Positions 25,131 to 37,100 of a DNA stretch of 64,000 nt are shown here, piece after piece. The DNA comes from Laccaria trichodermophora (lineage: Eukaryota; Basidiomycota; Agaricomycetes; Agaricales; Hydnangiaceae): positions 3,596,001 through 3,660,000 of the forward strand of contig JACTVC010000001.1 in NCBI GenBank assembly GCA_018417955.1. Reading direction: 5' to 3'. How positions within the stretch are numbered: position 1 is the stretch's first letter; each line of letters opens with the position of its first letter. The notes under the pieces are model-generated. The model had not been told where the DNA came from, did no database searches, and worked only from the letters and a program-made list of their open reading frames with translations. The translations under genes and the position numbers were made by a program.

Positions 25131-26180
25131 AATAATCTAGTGTGGTCAGGCAGGGGGAGGGAGGAAGTGGTGGGGAATGATGAAGGGGGAAGGCAGGGGA
25201 AGGGAGGGAGAGGGAGGGGAAGGGAGGTGGGAGTGATGGAGGGGGAGGGAGGGGAGAGGGGGGAGGGAGAGGGAGGGGAGGGATGGGAGGGATGGAGGGA
25301 GAGGGATGGAGGGAGAGAGAGGGGAGGGAGGAGGGGGGAGACAGGTGGTGTTCAATCTCATCCATGGGCAGTTGTTCTTGTGTGTGGGCAGTTGTTCTTG
25401 TGCATGGGCAGTTGTTCTTGTGGGCGGTTGTTGTTGTACACAGGTGGTTGTTCTTGTACATGGGCAGTCGTTATTGTTGGCATGCGTGGGGTCCATGGTG
25501 TGGGCAGTCGTCTTTCGTGGGTGGTCGTCATTTGTCCCTCGGTGTTCTCGTTTGGGTGCTGAGTCATCATTTGTGGGTGCCGTTTTGTTTGCATGCATGG
25601 GCGGGCTGCTTTTCGTGGGTGGCGGTCGCCGTTTGTGGGTGGTGGGTGTTCTTTGAGGGCATTGGGTGTTTTTGAGTGGGTGGCAGGTGGTTTTCATGGG
25701 CAGTGGGTGGTTTTCGTGGGTGGTGCGGCTCCTGCGTGTGCTGTGGAAGTCGTTCAGAGAGGGTGGGGTTGATATTTATGAGCAGTGTCATAGTCTAGAA
25801 GAAAAAAATGACGATGCACGACAAATTGAAATTTGTCGTGCATTGTCTGGGTGCCACGTCACTGTTGTGATGTGGCACCTGGCATGGGCTAAATGGTGTG
25901 AGTGAGGGATGACGTGGGATATGGGACAGCATACTTACAGATAATGACGATGAACGACGAATTGAAATTTGTCGTTTGTTGTTTGGTTGCCATGTCGGGC
26001 ATTTGTCGCTTTGTTGTTGTTTGTGCATTTGGCATTGTGGGTTGCTGTTGTGCCTTGCTGGGGTGTCTGTTGGCCAGCGTGGTAGTCAGCGGTGGTTGTT
26101 GATGGCGTGGGTCAAAGGTGAGCGTTGTTGGGGTGTTGTGGATGGGAGTGGTGGTGATGTGGAAGGTGTTGGTTGATGCA
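25131..26180. repeat. G-rich tract, GT-rich tandem units and hairpin cluster
   Basis: 25140-25350 is GGGAGGGA-type purine tract. 25370-25480 repeats GGGCAGTTGTTCTTGTG. Hairpins follow: 25814-25843 is a 14-bp-arm palindrome with a 2-nt loop (ATGCACGACAAATT and its inverse); 25851-25878 pairs GTGCCACGTCAC with GTGATGTGGCAC; and 25953-25976 is a third related hairpin. No gene. Confidence 0.75.
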
Positions 26181-26278
26181 CTGCACGAAATTCCCACTCC
26201 CGGAATTTGCCAGCATCCTTTCTGGGAAGGTAAGCCCACAGGTGGTATGTAGAGCGTAAAGTAAAGGGTAATATGAAA

Positions 26279-26365
26279 GCCTATGTGGTGCAAGTGGTAA
26301 AGTGCTCATTCTATATAATTTTGCCTTGTCCATGAGGTCAAGTGTTCAATCCATGCAAGTTGCGC
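26279..26365 (+). other. tRNA-like (SINE-head-like) module
   Basis: GCCTATGTGGTGCAAGTGGT resembles a tRNA 5' end plus A box, and GTGTTCAATCC about 55 bp downstream resembles a B box. A T run follows at 26366. The acceptor stem does not pair well, so this is not a working tRNA gene; it looks like an internal RNA polymerase III promoter unit. It lies about 260 bp inside the right end of the KDZ-like element and points toward that end, like the modules at 30863 and 59507. Confidence 0.6.
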
Positions 26366-26635
26366 TTTTTTTAAATATTATATAATAAGATTAATAGTGA
26401 CAAACTACTGGACTTACTGGACTCCTAGTGGACTCCTAGTGGACTCCTTGTACTGGACTCCACTATACCCATTCCTTAGGAATCCTTAATTCCTTGTGAT
26501 TTGGGATCATTCCAGTAGGACTTAGATGCAAAATTTGTATGGTGTTCAGGCAATATGAAATTGGCTGGAGTCCTAGTAGAATCCAGTAGGAGTCCAGTAG
26601 GAATAGGTGGGGGAGTGTAAAGAGCTCGTAATGTT

Positions 26636-27357
26636 TGTCTCAATCCAATGGGTGGTGACAGCTATGAAAGAAGCAAGATTGGAATCAGACCACATGTCGG
26701 TGGTCACGGAAACCTTTCTGAGAGCACGCTATTGGTGGTATGATGATAAATCAAGTCCCCGCCACAATTGAGATTAGCTGGACTTTATGTACCTTGATCT
26801 TGCTTTTGAGGCTTGCCAAATGTTCATCCCAAATCTCCTTAATACGATTCCGAATTGTAGTTCGATGGGGGATGTCAGAATCCTTGAGTTCTTCCCGCAG
26901 CAGCATGAAAATCCTACGCAGACGAGGATTCTCAACCACATTCAAAGACTGAAAGACAAAATCATAAGACCGAGTACCATGCCCCAAATAAATGAATACT
27001 TACCTGGTCATCTGCAATAATAAACTCTGTAATAGCGTCGACAAATGCCTCGTAGGAATACTCTGGCATATCAGGTGGCCTGTCACCCACCCCGGCATTT
27101 GACTGGGAAGTGCACTGGCCTTTTGATGTGCGATACCTAGCTACTGGATCCTGTGCCTTTGCTGCTGTAATCGGAATCTTGAATTCATCACAACTATCAA
27201 CCCACATGCTGATATGATGTGTAAAGAGATGTGTACGAAGAGTACTTGACCCAGTGTTGAGACTGAATGGAAAGATTTCATGTGTGTTGTCCACAGTATG
27301 TTCGTGTCTGCAGTCCAAAGCCCAGTTCAATACATACTGAGACACCCAATAATGACT
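26636..27357 (-). pseudogene. hAT transposase, BED-finger and N-terminal part
   Basis: Minus-strand exons: YVLNWALDCRHEHTVDNTHE, then FSLNTGSSTLRTHLFTHHIS and MWVDSCDEFKIP, a BED-type zinc finger with the TGSSTLRTHL...H signature. Next comes YSYEAFVDAITEFIIADDQ, an intron (GTAAGT to CAG, about 26953-27010), SLNVVENPRLRRIFMLLREE with LKDSDIPHRTTIRNRIKEIW, and then TTDMWSDSNLASFIAVTTHW. VTTDMWSDSN holds the first catalytic aspartate of hAT enzymes. The frame breaks at 26635 (KDZ-like insertion) and at about 27358 (MITE/KDZ insertion). A stop lies in the stretch between the helical part and TTDMWSD, so it may be non-functional even apart from the insertions. Confidence 0.88.
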
Positions 27358-27691
27358 TACAGTCATCCAGTGTACTTTACACTCCCCCACACATTCCGGT
27401 TGGACTCCAGATAGACTCCAGATGGGTAGGTTGGACTCCAGATAGACTCCAGATGGGTATCTGGACTCCATATGGACTCCGCCTACAATACCAACAAAGC
27501 TATGTATTTCAGGATCACGCAGCCGGAGTCCATCTGGAGTCTGCATAGACTCTGTCTGGACTCCACCTGACTTCAGATGGACTACACTCATTTCAGACTG
27601 TCTTAAGGGATTTACTGTTTGAGTGCAGTTTCAAAAAAAAACATTGACTCCAATACTATATAATACATCCAATACTACATAATACACCACT

Positions 27692-30673
27692 TTAGTCATC
27701 ATCTTCCACATCCCAATGTCTCTCTATAATAGTTTCTTCACTATCATCATCCTCATCATCATTAATTTGAATGATTTGGCGAGGCTCTTCATGCTGTCCT
27801 TGCTTTTGAATAACATGCTGAGTGTGATAGAAAAGCATGGTATGCAAAAACCAATCAAAATTTCCAGTTTTCATTCATTTGAGAATGGACTCAAATCCTC
27901 CAAGCCAAGAATTCAATTGTTCACATGCCTAAAATTGAGTCAGTCAAATCAAATTAAAATTAATAAAAATGCATAATGCATACCTGTGTATTAAATGCCC
28001 ATTGAAGATATGGTCGACCATTCTTATCATGAGCAACTTTGACAAGATTTGGAGCAGAACCATTTAATGGACCAGGGTTACACCATTTGTGGCACAAATA
28101 ATCCAATGTGCGATGATTGATATAATGATAAGAGTCAACAATGAAACGTGTGGTTTTCTTCCATCTATCCCAGCTTCCATTTGCAATAGCTGTTCTAAGT
28201 ACTCAACAAGCTTTATCAATGCAAATGTAGTGTGGTCGAGACTCCTCAGTAGGATATATTTTCTCTAACCAATTAAGAATGTTGGTTGGAGACTCAGCTC
28301 TGTCAAATTTAACCCATGCAATTACAACACCACATGGTGCTGTAATGGTTTCAACACAATAAAATCTGGCTGCTCCAAAATAATTGTGTCGTGGAATTAT
28401 AACATCATCATCAGCATCATGGGGCTGAACAGTTTGGCAGAGACCAGGCTCCCAAGCATTTCTTTCTTCTGGTCTTTGTAACATCCTTTTTACTCCAAGC
28501 AAGCTTGAACGACTGTGGTCAAGTTTGTATTTCTTCCATTCTGCTTGGTGAGAGCGGCATGCCAGTGTATTTTCAACTCTATCTCGAGCACAGTCATGGA
28601 TACGGCATCTATTCCCATATTCTCTTTCATGTTCCTCACAAAATGCCCCCCCCTCTTGTATTTTGTAAGTCTTTAATACATCCTTCTGCTGCACAGTGCT
28701 AAAAAGAAGTCAGCATCCAGTTTCTAGAAGGCCAAGTAAGTTTAATTACCTGAGGGCCCATCACAACACCATCCAAAATAATCATTGAACAATCAGCATC
28801 ATCATCACTGACATCCATAGCATTGGGATCAGCATTATTGAGATTGTTTGCTCTTAATTGGGCTGCTTGTCCCTCTCTTGTAGTATCTTGTGCAGATAAA
28901 TTTGCATATTCTCCTGTTAAAACAGGTACAGTAGAATTTTCATCTGCTCCATCACTGCTGCAGGATCTTCATTGGCCATAAAATCTGCAGTGTCTTTATA
29001 TGGTTGACAGCACTTAGAACATGAATGCTCTTTTCCTGGCTCTATTACCCCTCCATTTCCTAATTTCTCAAATGCCTGCTGGGTAACTTCTTCAATGTTC
29101 AAGTTGTCAGGCAACTCCAAATTGTTGCTATTTACACTTGCAATTGTTCTGATTGATTCCTGAACAAAAGCCTGCCGAATATGACACTGGGTAACTTGGA
29201 CCTTGGAGTCAGTAACTGAAGCACAAGTAGATGCTGCTTGACTTGGATTGCCATCATGCTTTGGCTGCCGTCCACGAGAATTTTCTAAACAGTTTACTTA
29301 GCACTAAGTCATCGTAATAATACATGATATATAAATAAAAATAAAAACATGTTCACCCATGATGGATGAAGGATGGACACAAGTCCCTGACATCTCAACT
29401 ATCAGGATGGGTGGTGGGTTACCTACCATCCCGACGTCGAGATGAGTTTTCACAGTCAGGATAGGTGATCCACTATCCTGGCTGTGATAAGACATGGTAG
29501 CGTTAACGCACCTGTGTTGTTCTTATCTGCATTACATTGGCTATCTACATTAGCGTTGGGCTTCCCCATGACCATGCACGTGGTGGGCGCAGCATGCTGA
29601 CGTGTGGCCACATTGGTGCTGATGGTGCTGGTGTTGACGTTGGCAGGTGCGACACGCTGGCGTGGGGTCGTGTTGATTGTGTTGGCGCGCGCATCGCGCT
29701 GACACATGGCAGTGTTGGTGCTGGGGGTGTTGGTACTGGCGTTGGCGGGCGTGGCTTGCTGACGCGTGGCGGCATTGGTGCTGGGGGTGTTGGTGCTGAC
29801 GTGGGCACGCTTGGTGTGTGGACAGATGGCACTCCCAGTGTTGATGTGCTGTTTGTCGTGTTGTTTGTCGTGCCGTTCGTTGTCCTGTTTGTCGCGCCAT
29901 TCATCATCCTGTTCGTTGTCCTGTTCGTCATGCTGGTTGTTGTTGTTGTGCTGGGTCTCTTCGGGTTCTTGGTCTTTGTTTGGTTCTTCGTCTTTGTTGG
30001 GTCCATTCACGTCGTCGCTGTTTGTATCTTGGAGGGGGTGGTTGTCGTCGTTGGTTTCATTGGGGCCACCACATGGTTTGGCAACCTGGCGGCATTGGGT
30101 AGTGGAAGTGGGCATGGGCTGAGCAGGGGTCGAGTCGTCAGCTGGTGTGGGTTGTTGTCCAGAGGTGGCATCGGTGCGGTGAAGGGATCGACGTGGGGGT
30201 GCGACACTGATGCCGCTGGTGGACAAAACACACTCGGCACTAGAATAGAAATGAAAAATAAAAAAAGGATGAGGGGAGGGGATACGTACAGGGTTTGCTT
30301 TGACCTGGGCGGCGATGCGAGCGCCGCATCTTCTCGATTGCAGTCCTGGGCGGTTTTCCTGTAGAAATCGTTAGTGGCGAGGAATTGGGGCAAAAATCAC
30401 ACCCGATCAATGGCAATTGTCATCGACAATTGCCATCAATTATGGGCGTACGCACCTTTGGGCAGGTGCCTTTGCCCGCCCTCGCTTTCCCCCCTTTTCT
30501 GCCCTTCCTTTGGTCTCCATGGCCTGCTCCTCATCAGCCCACTGGTCGGAATCTTCTTGCTTGTTGTTGTTGTTGTTGTTCTGCCTGCGTTGGCTGCGTT
30601 TGACTGGCTGCTCATCAGCATTTGACACTTGCCGCTTCCTCGACTTTGCTGGCGTGGTCTTCTTTTTCGCCAT
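27692..30673 (-). pseudogene. CxC6 / KDZ-type transposase gene, multi-exon
   Basis: Starts with a basic N-terminus (MAKKKTTPAKSRKRQVSNAD, 30673), then small exons and an Asn/Thr/Gln-rich exon (29456-30226). Next is VTQCHIRQAFVQESIRTIAS (29190-29150) with a cysteine-cluster block EHSCSKCCQPYKDTADFM (about 29030-28975), homologous to 51350-51560. The segment 28203-28694 carries FCEEHEREYGNRCRIHDCAR and RFYCVETITAPCGVVIAWVK, then YICIDKAC. Near 28150-27980 follow FIVDSYHYINH and CNPGPLNGSAPNL, and after an intron ACEQLN and NFDWFLHTMLFYHT. D, H/H/C and CE motifs align with the KDZ D-D-E core. A TGA after YICIDKAC breaks it. Most of the CxC5 region present in the 46573-52991 relative is absent. 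Confidence 0.75.
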
Positions 30674-30862
30674 ACATGTGTCGTGGTGGGTTTAAATGAG
30701 GTGTGATGGTCGGGTGTGTCGAATGAGGTTGAATATGGAGGGAAGGTGGTGGTGGGAAGACGAAAGACGACGACGTGGTAACAAAGCCAACATGTTTGGC
30801 CAGCTTTCAGAACGTGCCAGGAGCGAGGGTATATCATGTGTAAATATTGCACAGGTAATAAA

Positions 30863-30938
30863 GCCTTCGTGGTGTAGTGGTTTATTGTGGTGGTAAATGC
30901 TGCCCAAGTGATCGAGTGTTCAATTCCTGGTCATGGCA
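30863..30938 (+). other. tRNA-like module in the CxC/KDZ element
   Basis: GCCTTCGTGGTGTAGTGGTT gives a good A-box-like start and GAGTGTTCAATTCCTGG a B-box-like arm, ending CATGGCA, with a T-rich run from 30939. GCC and GGC can pair at the ends but the rest of the acceptor stem does not. It stands about 280 bp inside the right terminus, divergent from the CxC gene and upstream of it. Confidence 0.6.
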
Positions 30939-32067
30939 TTCTTTTTTCCTTGTCTAATAATAACAATAATAAATAAACAGAAATTGTAAACTCCTGCTGG
31001 ACTCCATATGGAGTCTGGCTGGTTGACTGTGTTATGAGGTGGAGTCCATGCAGTCCAGATGGTGGACCTGGAGTCCAGGTGGATTCTAGACTAACATTTG
31101 GCTGGGTTGCCACCAAAGAAAAAATTAGAAAAAATACTGGATGAACAGCAGTAATCCATCTGGAGTCCGCCGGAGTCCATCTGGAGTCCAACCAGAATAT
31201 GTGGGGGAGTGTAAAGTCCTCAGTCATCCACCTGCTAATGATACACCCAAAATGAGAAATTAGCTTCAACAGATTTGAGCACAACCTTTCTCTACACAAA
31301 CCACATGAAAATCTCATAGAAATGCCCTTCTATGACCATACAAAATTTCAGAGTGTTTGACCCACATTTCACAGAGAAAAACTAAGATTATGGGTGTATC
31401 ATTGAGTGGTTTGACTGTATTTGGCTATTTCCAAAAAACAGTCCATTTTGTATGCTCCACAGCTTTGCCAATTCTGCCTCAATTGCATCCAAATTATGTA
31501 CAGTGGTAGATATGAGTTTGTACTACTTATTACAACTTGTTTCATAAAAATCGGTCTAGTATTGAGTGAGATATCTGCTAGTCAAAAGTGTATCAAATGG
31601 GGGTGGTGTATCATTAAGGGGTGGATGACTGTACTGGCAAAAGACACAAAAACACCCAGCATTCGTCTCTCACGGAGCCCTTCAAACCGGATTAAAATTA
31701 TCAGGCAGATACCTGGGTAAAGGAGTTCAAACAACTCGTTAGCTTGATATGGATTACCTGGATAATGGACACATCCCTCGGTCCCCTGGTATACCATACC
31801 GAGTTTTTTTCTAGTTAAATTAATCTGCTTTATGACTGAAATAATCTGGCATTGAAGCAAGATTCCTGTTTTAAATTAAAATGTTTCACGGGTAATACAG
31901 GCTGGGTTGAATAACCTGAGGAGCTGATTATTTTTCTCAAGGAGAGACTATGGATTTAGGCTCATTTGGCTTTGCATTGTTATTTGTTAACCATGTAAAC
32001 TTGCCTTGTAAATTGATTCGGTAAGCAGATACATATTGCATGTCGCTTGAGGCCCCAACTACTGATT

Positions 32068-33019
32068 CTACTCCACTTCTGCTTCTGCTGTAACACGACA
32101 GCGTTTTCTCATGCTCTCGTCGCCACTCTCATCCTCATCTTCCTCGTCTTCATCATCATCATCCTCCTCATCCAAGCTACTCTCTGAGTTGCTGGCTTTG
32201 TCAGCCTTGTGCTTCTTGTTCGCGATGCGACGTTGGCCATGCAGATACAACTTTACCATTTTGGCAATAGCCCAGTTGGCAGGGAAATGTTCATGGGTGA
32301 GGTAGGGAAATTCCTTACGCACCTAGAATTCAAAGTATGTTAGTCAAGGTCGAGCCATAAGAACACAACCATGCTTACCCAGCGGAATACTTTGCCAAGG
32401 CTCTCTGCATCTTGTTGGCGGTATGTAAGTTGGAAATCGAGGTTGGCGTGAACGGTGCTTCTTCGTGTAAGACTCTGTGACGGCAAGTTAGTCACACATT
32501 GACAGGTAACACAATCCAAACACCCACCAAGATGTTGTTATACATCTTCCTGTTCTCTTTTCCCTTGTTAAGCTGCATTGCCTCTATCAAGATGAAGCCA
32601 TTCTTGCGGTCGCCAGCCTCTCCCTTTGGGCACTGAATCATCTGGACCTTGTCCTTGATCTTCTTGTTGTTGACATCAATCTTAGCTGTGAGTTGTTGAT
32701 CATCCTCGACATTACTGACGGTTCTTGTCCTCTAGAACTTACCCTGCATCAGAGTGATTGTATTCCACAGCCTTGCATTTTCCTGCAACACATCAACATC
32801 ATCTCCAGCAGCAGGAGTTGAAGGGACTGTGGTTTTCGTGGTAGTGTGTCAGCCTGCCACTGTGACTTCGTCAGCACTTGCACTCGCAGTTGCCACATTT
32901 TCTTGATCCTTGTGTGGGCGGCCTCGCTTGGCGACAGGGGTAGCTGAAGGTGGAGCTTGACCAGACTTTGGGGTGCTAGGAGTGGCCGCATTTGCGGCAC
33001 TCTTCTTTGTTTTGCCCAT
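32068..33019 (-). pseudogene. CACTA accessory gene of unknown function
   Basis: Starts at MGKTKKSAANAATPSTPKSG (33019). A basic, Ala/Pro-rich N-terminus with a GRPHK AT-hook-like stretch is followed by LQENARLWNTITLMQ, then DQQLTAKIDVNNKKIKDKVQ and FILIEAMQLNKGKENRKMYN. The last exon is VRKEFPYLTHEHFPANWAIA with an acidic Asp/Glu-rich tail. Introns near 32695-32745 (beginning GTAAGT), 32475-32530 and 32320-32380 have GT..AG ends. One TGA interrupts the frame after VTVAG at about 32849. I do not recognise the family; its place divergent from Tnp2 suggests a DNA-binding helper, which is inference only. Confidence 0.55.
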
Positions 33020-33124
33020 GACTGTTGAGGGAAGCGGCGAGGTGATGGAAGGCAAGCTCGTTGGTGGTGGTGCTAGGAAGGAAGAAGAAAGGGGAAGAGT
33101 GGTATGTTTTATTCTGTTGCTAAA

Positions 33125-33971
33125 CACTAGTAGCTGCCATTTACATCATGTAACACCTGGCATGTACCATAGAAGTTCCTGCTTAGCTGCCACAAATGAA
33201 ATGAAATGAATTTTCATTCATTCATGGCACCTGTTTCATTCCAAGTCATTCTCATTCATTGCCATGGACAATGAAATATTTTTTGCTTCATTTCATTTCA
33301 TTTCGATTTTTTCTTCATTTCTACTGACAAGAATGAAATTTATTTTGTTTCATTCATTCCTGGCAAATGTTTCATTTTTTCATTTCATTCCTCCATGGCA
33401 ACTGTTTCATTCTTTGCTTCATTTCATTCATTCCTGGCAACTGTTTCATTTCATTTCTCATTCATTGCTGTGGAATTTTCATTTCATTCTTTTCAGGCAG
33501 TTATTTCATCTTTGTTTCATTCTTTCAGGCAACAATTTCAATGTTTTAATACACACCTAAATAAGGAAATGATATACAATTATGCTTGATATGTGTTATG
33601 CCCTACTGCAGTGGTGTGGGGGGTCATATGGGGGTACTTTTGGATTTGAGGCTCAAATACATAACAAGATAGACATGCTGTTGCCAATTAAGGCATTTAA
33701 ATATTTTGCATCAATTACATAATCATTTTCCCAGCTCTAACAATGAAATAGGCACCTGAGAAGAATGAAGCAAGGAATGAAACAGTTGCCATGGTGGAAT
33801 GAAATAAAAAAATGAAACAGTTGCCAGGAATGAATGAAACAGAATAAATTATCAAGAATGAAACAGGTGCCATGAATGAATGAAAATTCATTTCATTTCA
33901 TTTGTGGCAGCTAAGCAGGAACTCCTATGGTACAGCTCAGGAGTACATGATGTAAGTGGTAGCTACCAGTC
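33125..33971. mobile_element. 847-bp MITE with AATGAAAC/GTTTCATT repeats
   Basis: The ends CACTAGTAGCTGCCATTTAC and (inverse) GACTGGTAGCTACCACTTAC match a sister element at 53116-53829. The duplication TGCTAAA lies at 33118-33124 and 33972-33978. Long inner arms are made of TTTCATTCATTCCTGGCAAC-type repeats. It sits between the two divergent genes of the CACTA element, where their promoters would be. Confidence 0.8.
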
Positions 33972-34122
33972 TGCTAAATGATGTTTTCATTGCTCAGTGG
34001 AGTCATCAGGTGATAGAATGTTGAACTACATATGTGTTGTCCCTGTTCGTACTTTGAATTCAATTCTACTGCTTTTTTCGTGAACATACCGTCTTGCCTG
34101 AGGCCTTCAGCAACCACCAACA

Positions 34123-37100
34123 ATGGCCAGGGATTCTCAATCCAAGCGGCGCTGCTCATGCGGATGTGATACAATGGTAACTCATCGCACAGAGCTTCGT
34201 CATCACCAAGGCATAGCACCAGTGCATGTTCGGGCTTCAGCAGCTTCAGTAGCCTGCAAGTTGGAGCATGTGGGACAAAGGGCATTGGGCAAGGCAAAAA
34301 AGTCGACAGTGTGCAAAGCTGCAAGAGTTGTCAACAAGGTTGTTTTGCTTGCGAAATCCATTTCCCACTCTTTATCTCCAAATCTACAACAGCAGGATGA
34401 CGCAACCAATTTCGACATGCTTGATCACTCTGCACCAACCATCGTGGATCACACAGTCCAAATGGATGTTGATGTACCAGAGCCAGAAATTGGAATGGAC
34501 ATAATCGATGATATCCGCAATGGTGTTTGGTCAGACCGTCGTCATCACACGACGGTAGAGGAGGTGCCAGATGAAGATGATCGTGGTTTTGACCATCATG
34601 ACACTGATTCGGATAGTGAAGATGGAGAGGAGAGTATTTGCTCTATGCCGGATGACGATGAATATGGGCCGAATCTTGAAGATGAGATGAATGAGGAGTG
34701 GGAGCGGCAACTTGCAGAATTTGGTGTGCTTGTATGGGTTTTTCTATTCACGAAAAAATCTCAATGATCTTATTTTGTAGTGGAGGTGTTTACTGATGAA
34801 GAAATCCAGATGCTGTGTGCCTTCATGTTAGTAGTCGAAGATCATCTCTCAGACCACATGTATGAGCGTATTAGGTGCACTTTCCCCAATTCCAATATCA
34901 GTTCTTTCAAATCGATGAAATCACGAGTTGAATTTTTGGCTGCTTTCAAGCCTGTCCCCTATGATTGCTGCATCAACTCATGTTGCTGCTTCGTTGGACC
35001 TCATGAAAAAGCTGATACTTGCCCATTTTGTGATGAACCTCGTCTCAAGGATGGCTGCCCTCGCAAACATTTTACCTACATCCCAATCATACCACGGCTA
35101 GTTGTGTATTACAAAAATGCTGATATGATTGAAGCCATGTCCTATCGTGGAACATACACACCTAATCCAGATGCAATGTCAGACATCTTCGATAGCGACA
35201 ACTATGCCAAGCTGAAGGACACTCATGTCACAATTAGTGGCAAAAAACTTCTTCACAAATTCTTTTCTGGATTACGAGATATCGCGCTCGGGCTTTCCAC
35301 AGATGGCTTTGCACCATTCAAAAAGCGAAAACAGACCTGCTGGCCACTTATCCTTTTCAACTACAACCTCCCACCGGAAGTCCGCTTTCATCTTCAGAAC
35401 ATTCTCTGTGTCGGCGTAATCCCAGGTCCCAACAAACCAAAGGATTTCGACTCATTTCAATGGCCACTTGTGGAGGAGCTTCTCAAGCTTAAAATCAGTG
35501 TTCCTGCTTCTGACATCCAAGCTTCTGAGGTTTTTGCTCTCCGTGCATACCTTGTTCTCAATTTTGGAGATATGCTGGCAATAGCGATGGTAATGCAGAT
35601 GAAAGGCCACAATACCATCTTTCCTTGTTGCTTTTGTCACATTAAGGGTGTTCAAATTCCTGGTGCAACAGGACCTACCTTGTATGTTCCTCTTGATAGG
35701 TCCCAACATCCAGCTTGTCAAGGTGATGATGACGTCAAGAGGTATGATGCTGCGAACCTTCCTCTTCGAACACATGAAGAATTTCTCAAGCAAGCACATG
35801 AAGTACAATTTGCCCCCAACACTGCTGAATCAGAGCGCTGTGCAAAGGAGTGTGGGATCAAAGGCATTCCCCTTCTTTCCCATCTTTCATCCCTCTTCTT
35901 CCCAACCTCATTTCCACTTGATTTCATGCATCTGATGTTTGAGAATGTTATCAAGAACCTTGTTCTTTTTTGGACTGGAAAATTCAAGGATCTCGACAAA
36001 GGCTCAGGAGCATATGAGCTTGCGCCCGAGGTGTGGGAAGCGATCGGTGAGGCTACTGCAGCATCTGGAGGGACCATTCCATCAGTGTATGGCGCTCGGC
36101 CTCAGAATGTTGCCCAAGACAAATCAGCATGTACTGCAGACTCATGGTCATTTTGGGCCCTCTACTTGGGACCTGTCCTTTTACACAATTGATTCTGCAA
36201 GGAGGTTTATTACCATCATTTTATTGAACTTGTGAAGCTAATCAATCTCTGCCTTCAATTCGAGATATCAAGAGACAACATCAACGAAATCCGCACAGGC
36301 TTTATCACTTGGGTCACAACTTATGAAAAGTACATCTGTTGTTTCAACTCATAATTGTCGCACAAGCTCATTCTTTCACAGGCTCTACTACCAACATTCT
36401 CCTTGCCGCCTTTCCGCATGCCCTGTGACTGTACATTCACTACTCCACATTGCTGATGGGATTGAAGCATGTGGACCAGTTTGGGCATATTGGGCATTCC
36501 CTATGGAACAGTTCTGCGATCTCCTATTGCCTTGCATCAAAAGTCGATGTTTTCCATATGCGAACATTGATTCCCATGTTGTTGCAACTGCACAGATTTC
36601 CCAGATCAAGAATAGATATGGCTTGCAAGAAGAGCTCCCATTGAGGCCTCCACATGCAGAAATACTTCGAGGCGCACTTTCCGTTCCTGCATGTGAGAGG
36701 TTTCCCATATTTATTTCTTATATTTATATCTGGAAATGGATTGTAGACCCAACCTGCATGTTACTTCATCCACGTGTTGCCAACCCTGTCATTTCTCCTG
36801 GTTTGCTCATGAAAATCAACATTTGTTTGCAAACATGGTACAAGAAACCTGCCAATGTCATTCGTCGCTACCTTGATGTCAACAAGATTGAATCATGGGG
36901 CAAGGTAAAAATTCTTAATGGCAGTGACACAATTAATGCATCTTCGCTCATGAATTCTCAAGAAGATAGACAGGATGCAAGTTATGTGTGGGTAGGTTTT
37001 GTACTGTTTTCATCATATTCCTTCAATCACTTACAACTTTCTTGAATGTATCAGTACCAAATGCTCATCGATACGGCAGCGCGAAAGAAAGGAGGCGACT

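Larger units (their letters stand above)
22469..26626 (-). mobile_element. KDZ-like element without a gene, inserted in hAT transposase
   Basis: The left end CAGTACTTATCACTCCCCCA and the right end (inverse) GAGCTCTTTACACTCCCCCA are followed inward by CCTATTCCTACTGG. The target duplication is GTAATGTT, 8 bp, or 9 if the preceding C counts (22460-22468, 26627-26635). The hAT frame rejoins as THWIETNIT-QTPNGPQ. Inside: subterminal GGACTCC repeats at both ends, a 2.4-kb secondary insertion (22753-25122), a G-rich then GT-rich cassette, and a tRNA-like module near the right end. The element at 63366 onward is a close relative and shows the state without the secondary insertion. Confidence 0.9.
27370..31220 (-). 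mobile_element. 3.85-kb KDZ-type element encoding a CxC protein
   Basis: The left end GTGTACTTTACACTCCCCCA and the right end (inverse) AGGACTTTACACTCCCCCAC are followed by subterminal GGACTCC/GGAGTCC repeats (27395-27570, 30985-31195). It is flanked by CAGTCATCCA on both sides, 10 bp shared, of which 8 is the likely true duplication. One minus-strand gene occupies 27692-30673, and a tRNA-like module sits between its 5' end and the right terminus. Confidence 0.88.
27360..31631. mobile_element. 411-bp Tc1/mariner-type MITE split by a CxC/KDZ element
   Basis: The ends are CAGTCATCCA (27360-27369, repeated at 31221) and, inverted at 31604-31631, CAGTCATCCACCCCTTAATG. TA duplications lie at 27358-27359 and 31632-31633. 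Joining 27360-27369 to 31231-31631 gives a MITE of about 411 bp. Its TIR resembles that of the pogo-type transposon at 3677-6702 (CAGTCATTCACTGGCTAATG), so that family may have mobilised it. It lies in the intron between the hAT transposase exons at 37712-38323 and 26636-27357. Confidence 0.85.

Noticed and set aside
25077..25697. Overlapping open frames on both strands in the G-rich/GT-rich tract
   Set aside because: Tandem repeats without stop codons; no start context, splice structure or domain.
29537..30364. A 275-codon plus-strand open frame rich in Val, Leu and Gly
   Set aside because: It is antisense to the Asn/Thr/Gln-rich exon of the CxC gene, which joins by plausible introns to recognised domains. 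The plus-strand peptide is a by-product of the AC/GT composition.
26279..30938. Functional tRNA genes
   Set aside because: A and B boxes are recognisable but acceptor and anticodon stems do not pair; called tRNA-like modules instead.
33264..33589. Phe/His/Ser-rich open frames
   Set aside because: Translation of TTTCATTC tandem repeats inside a MITE.
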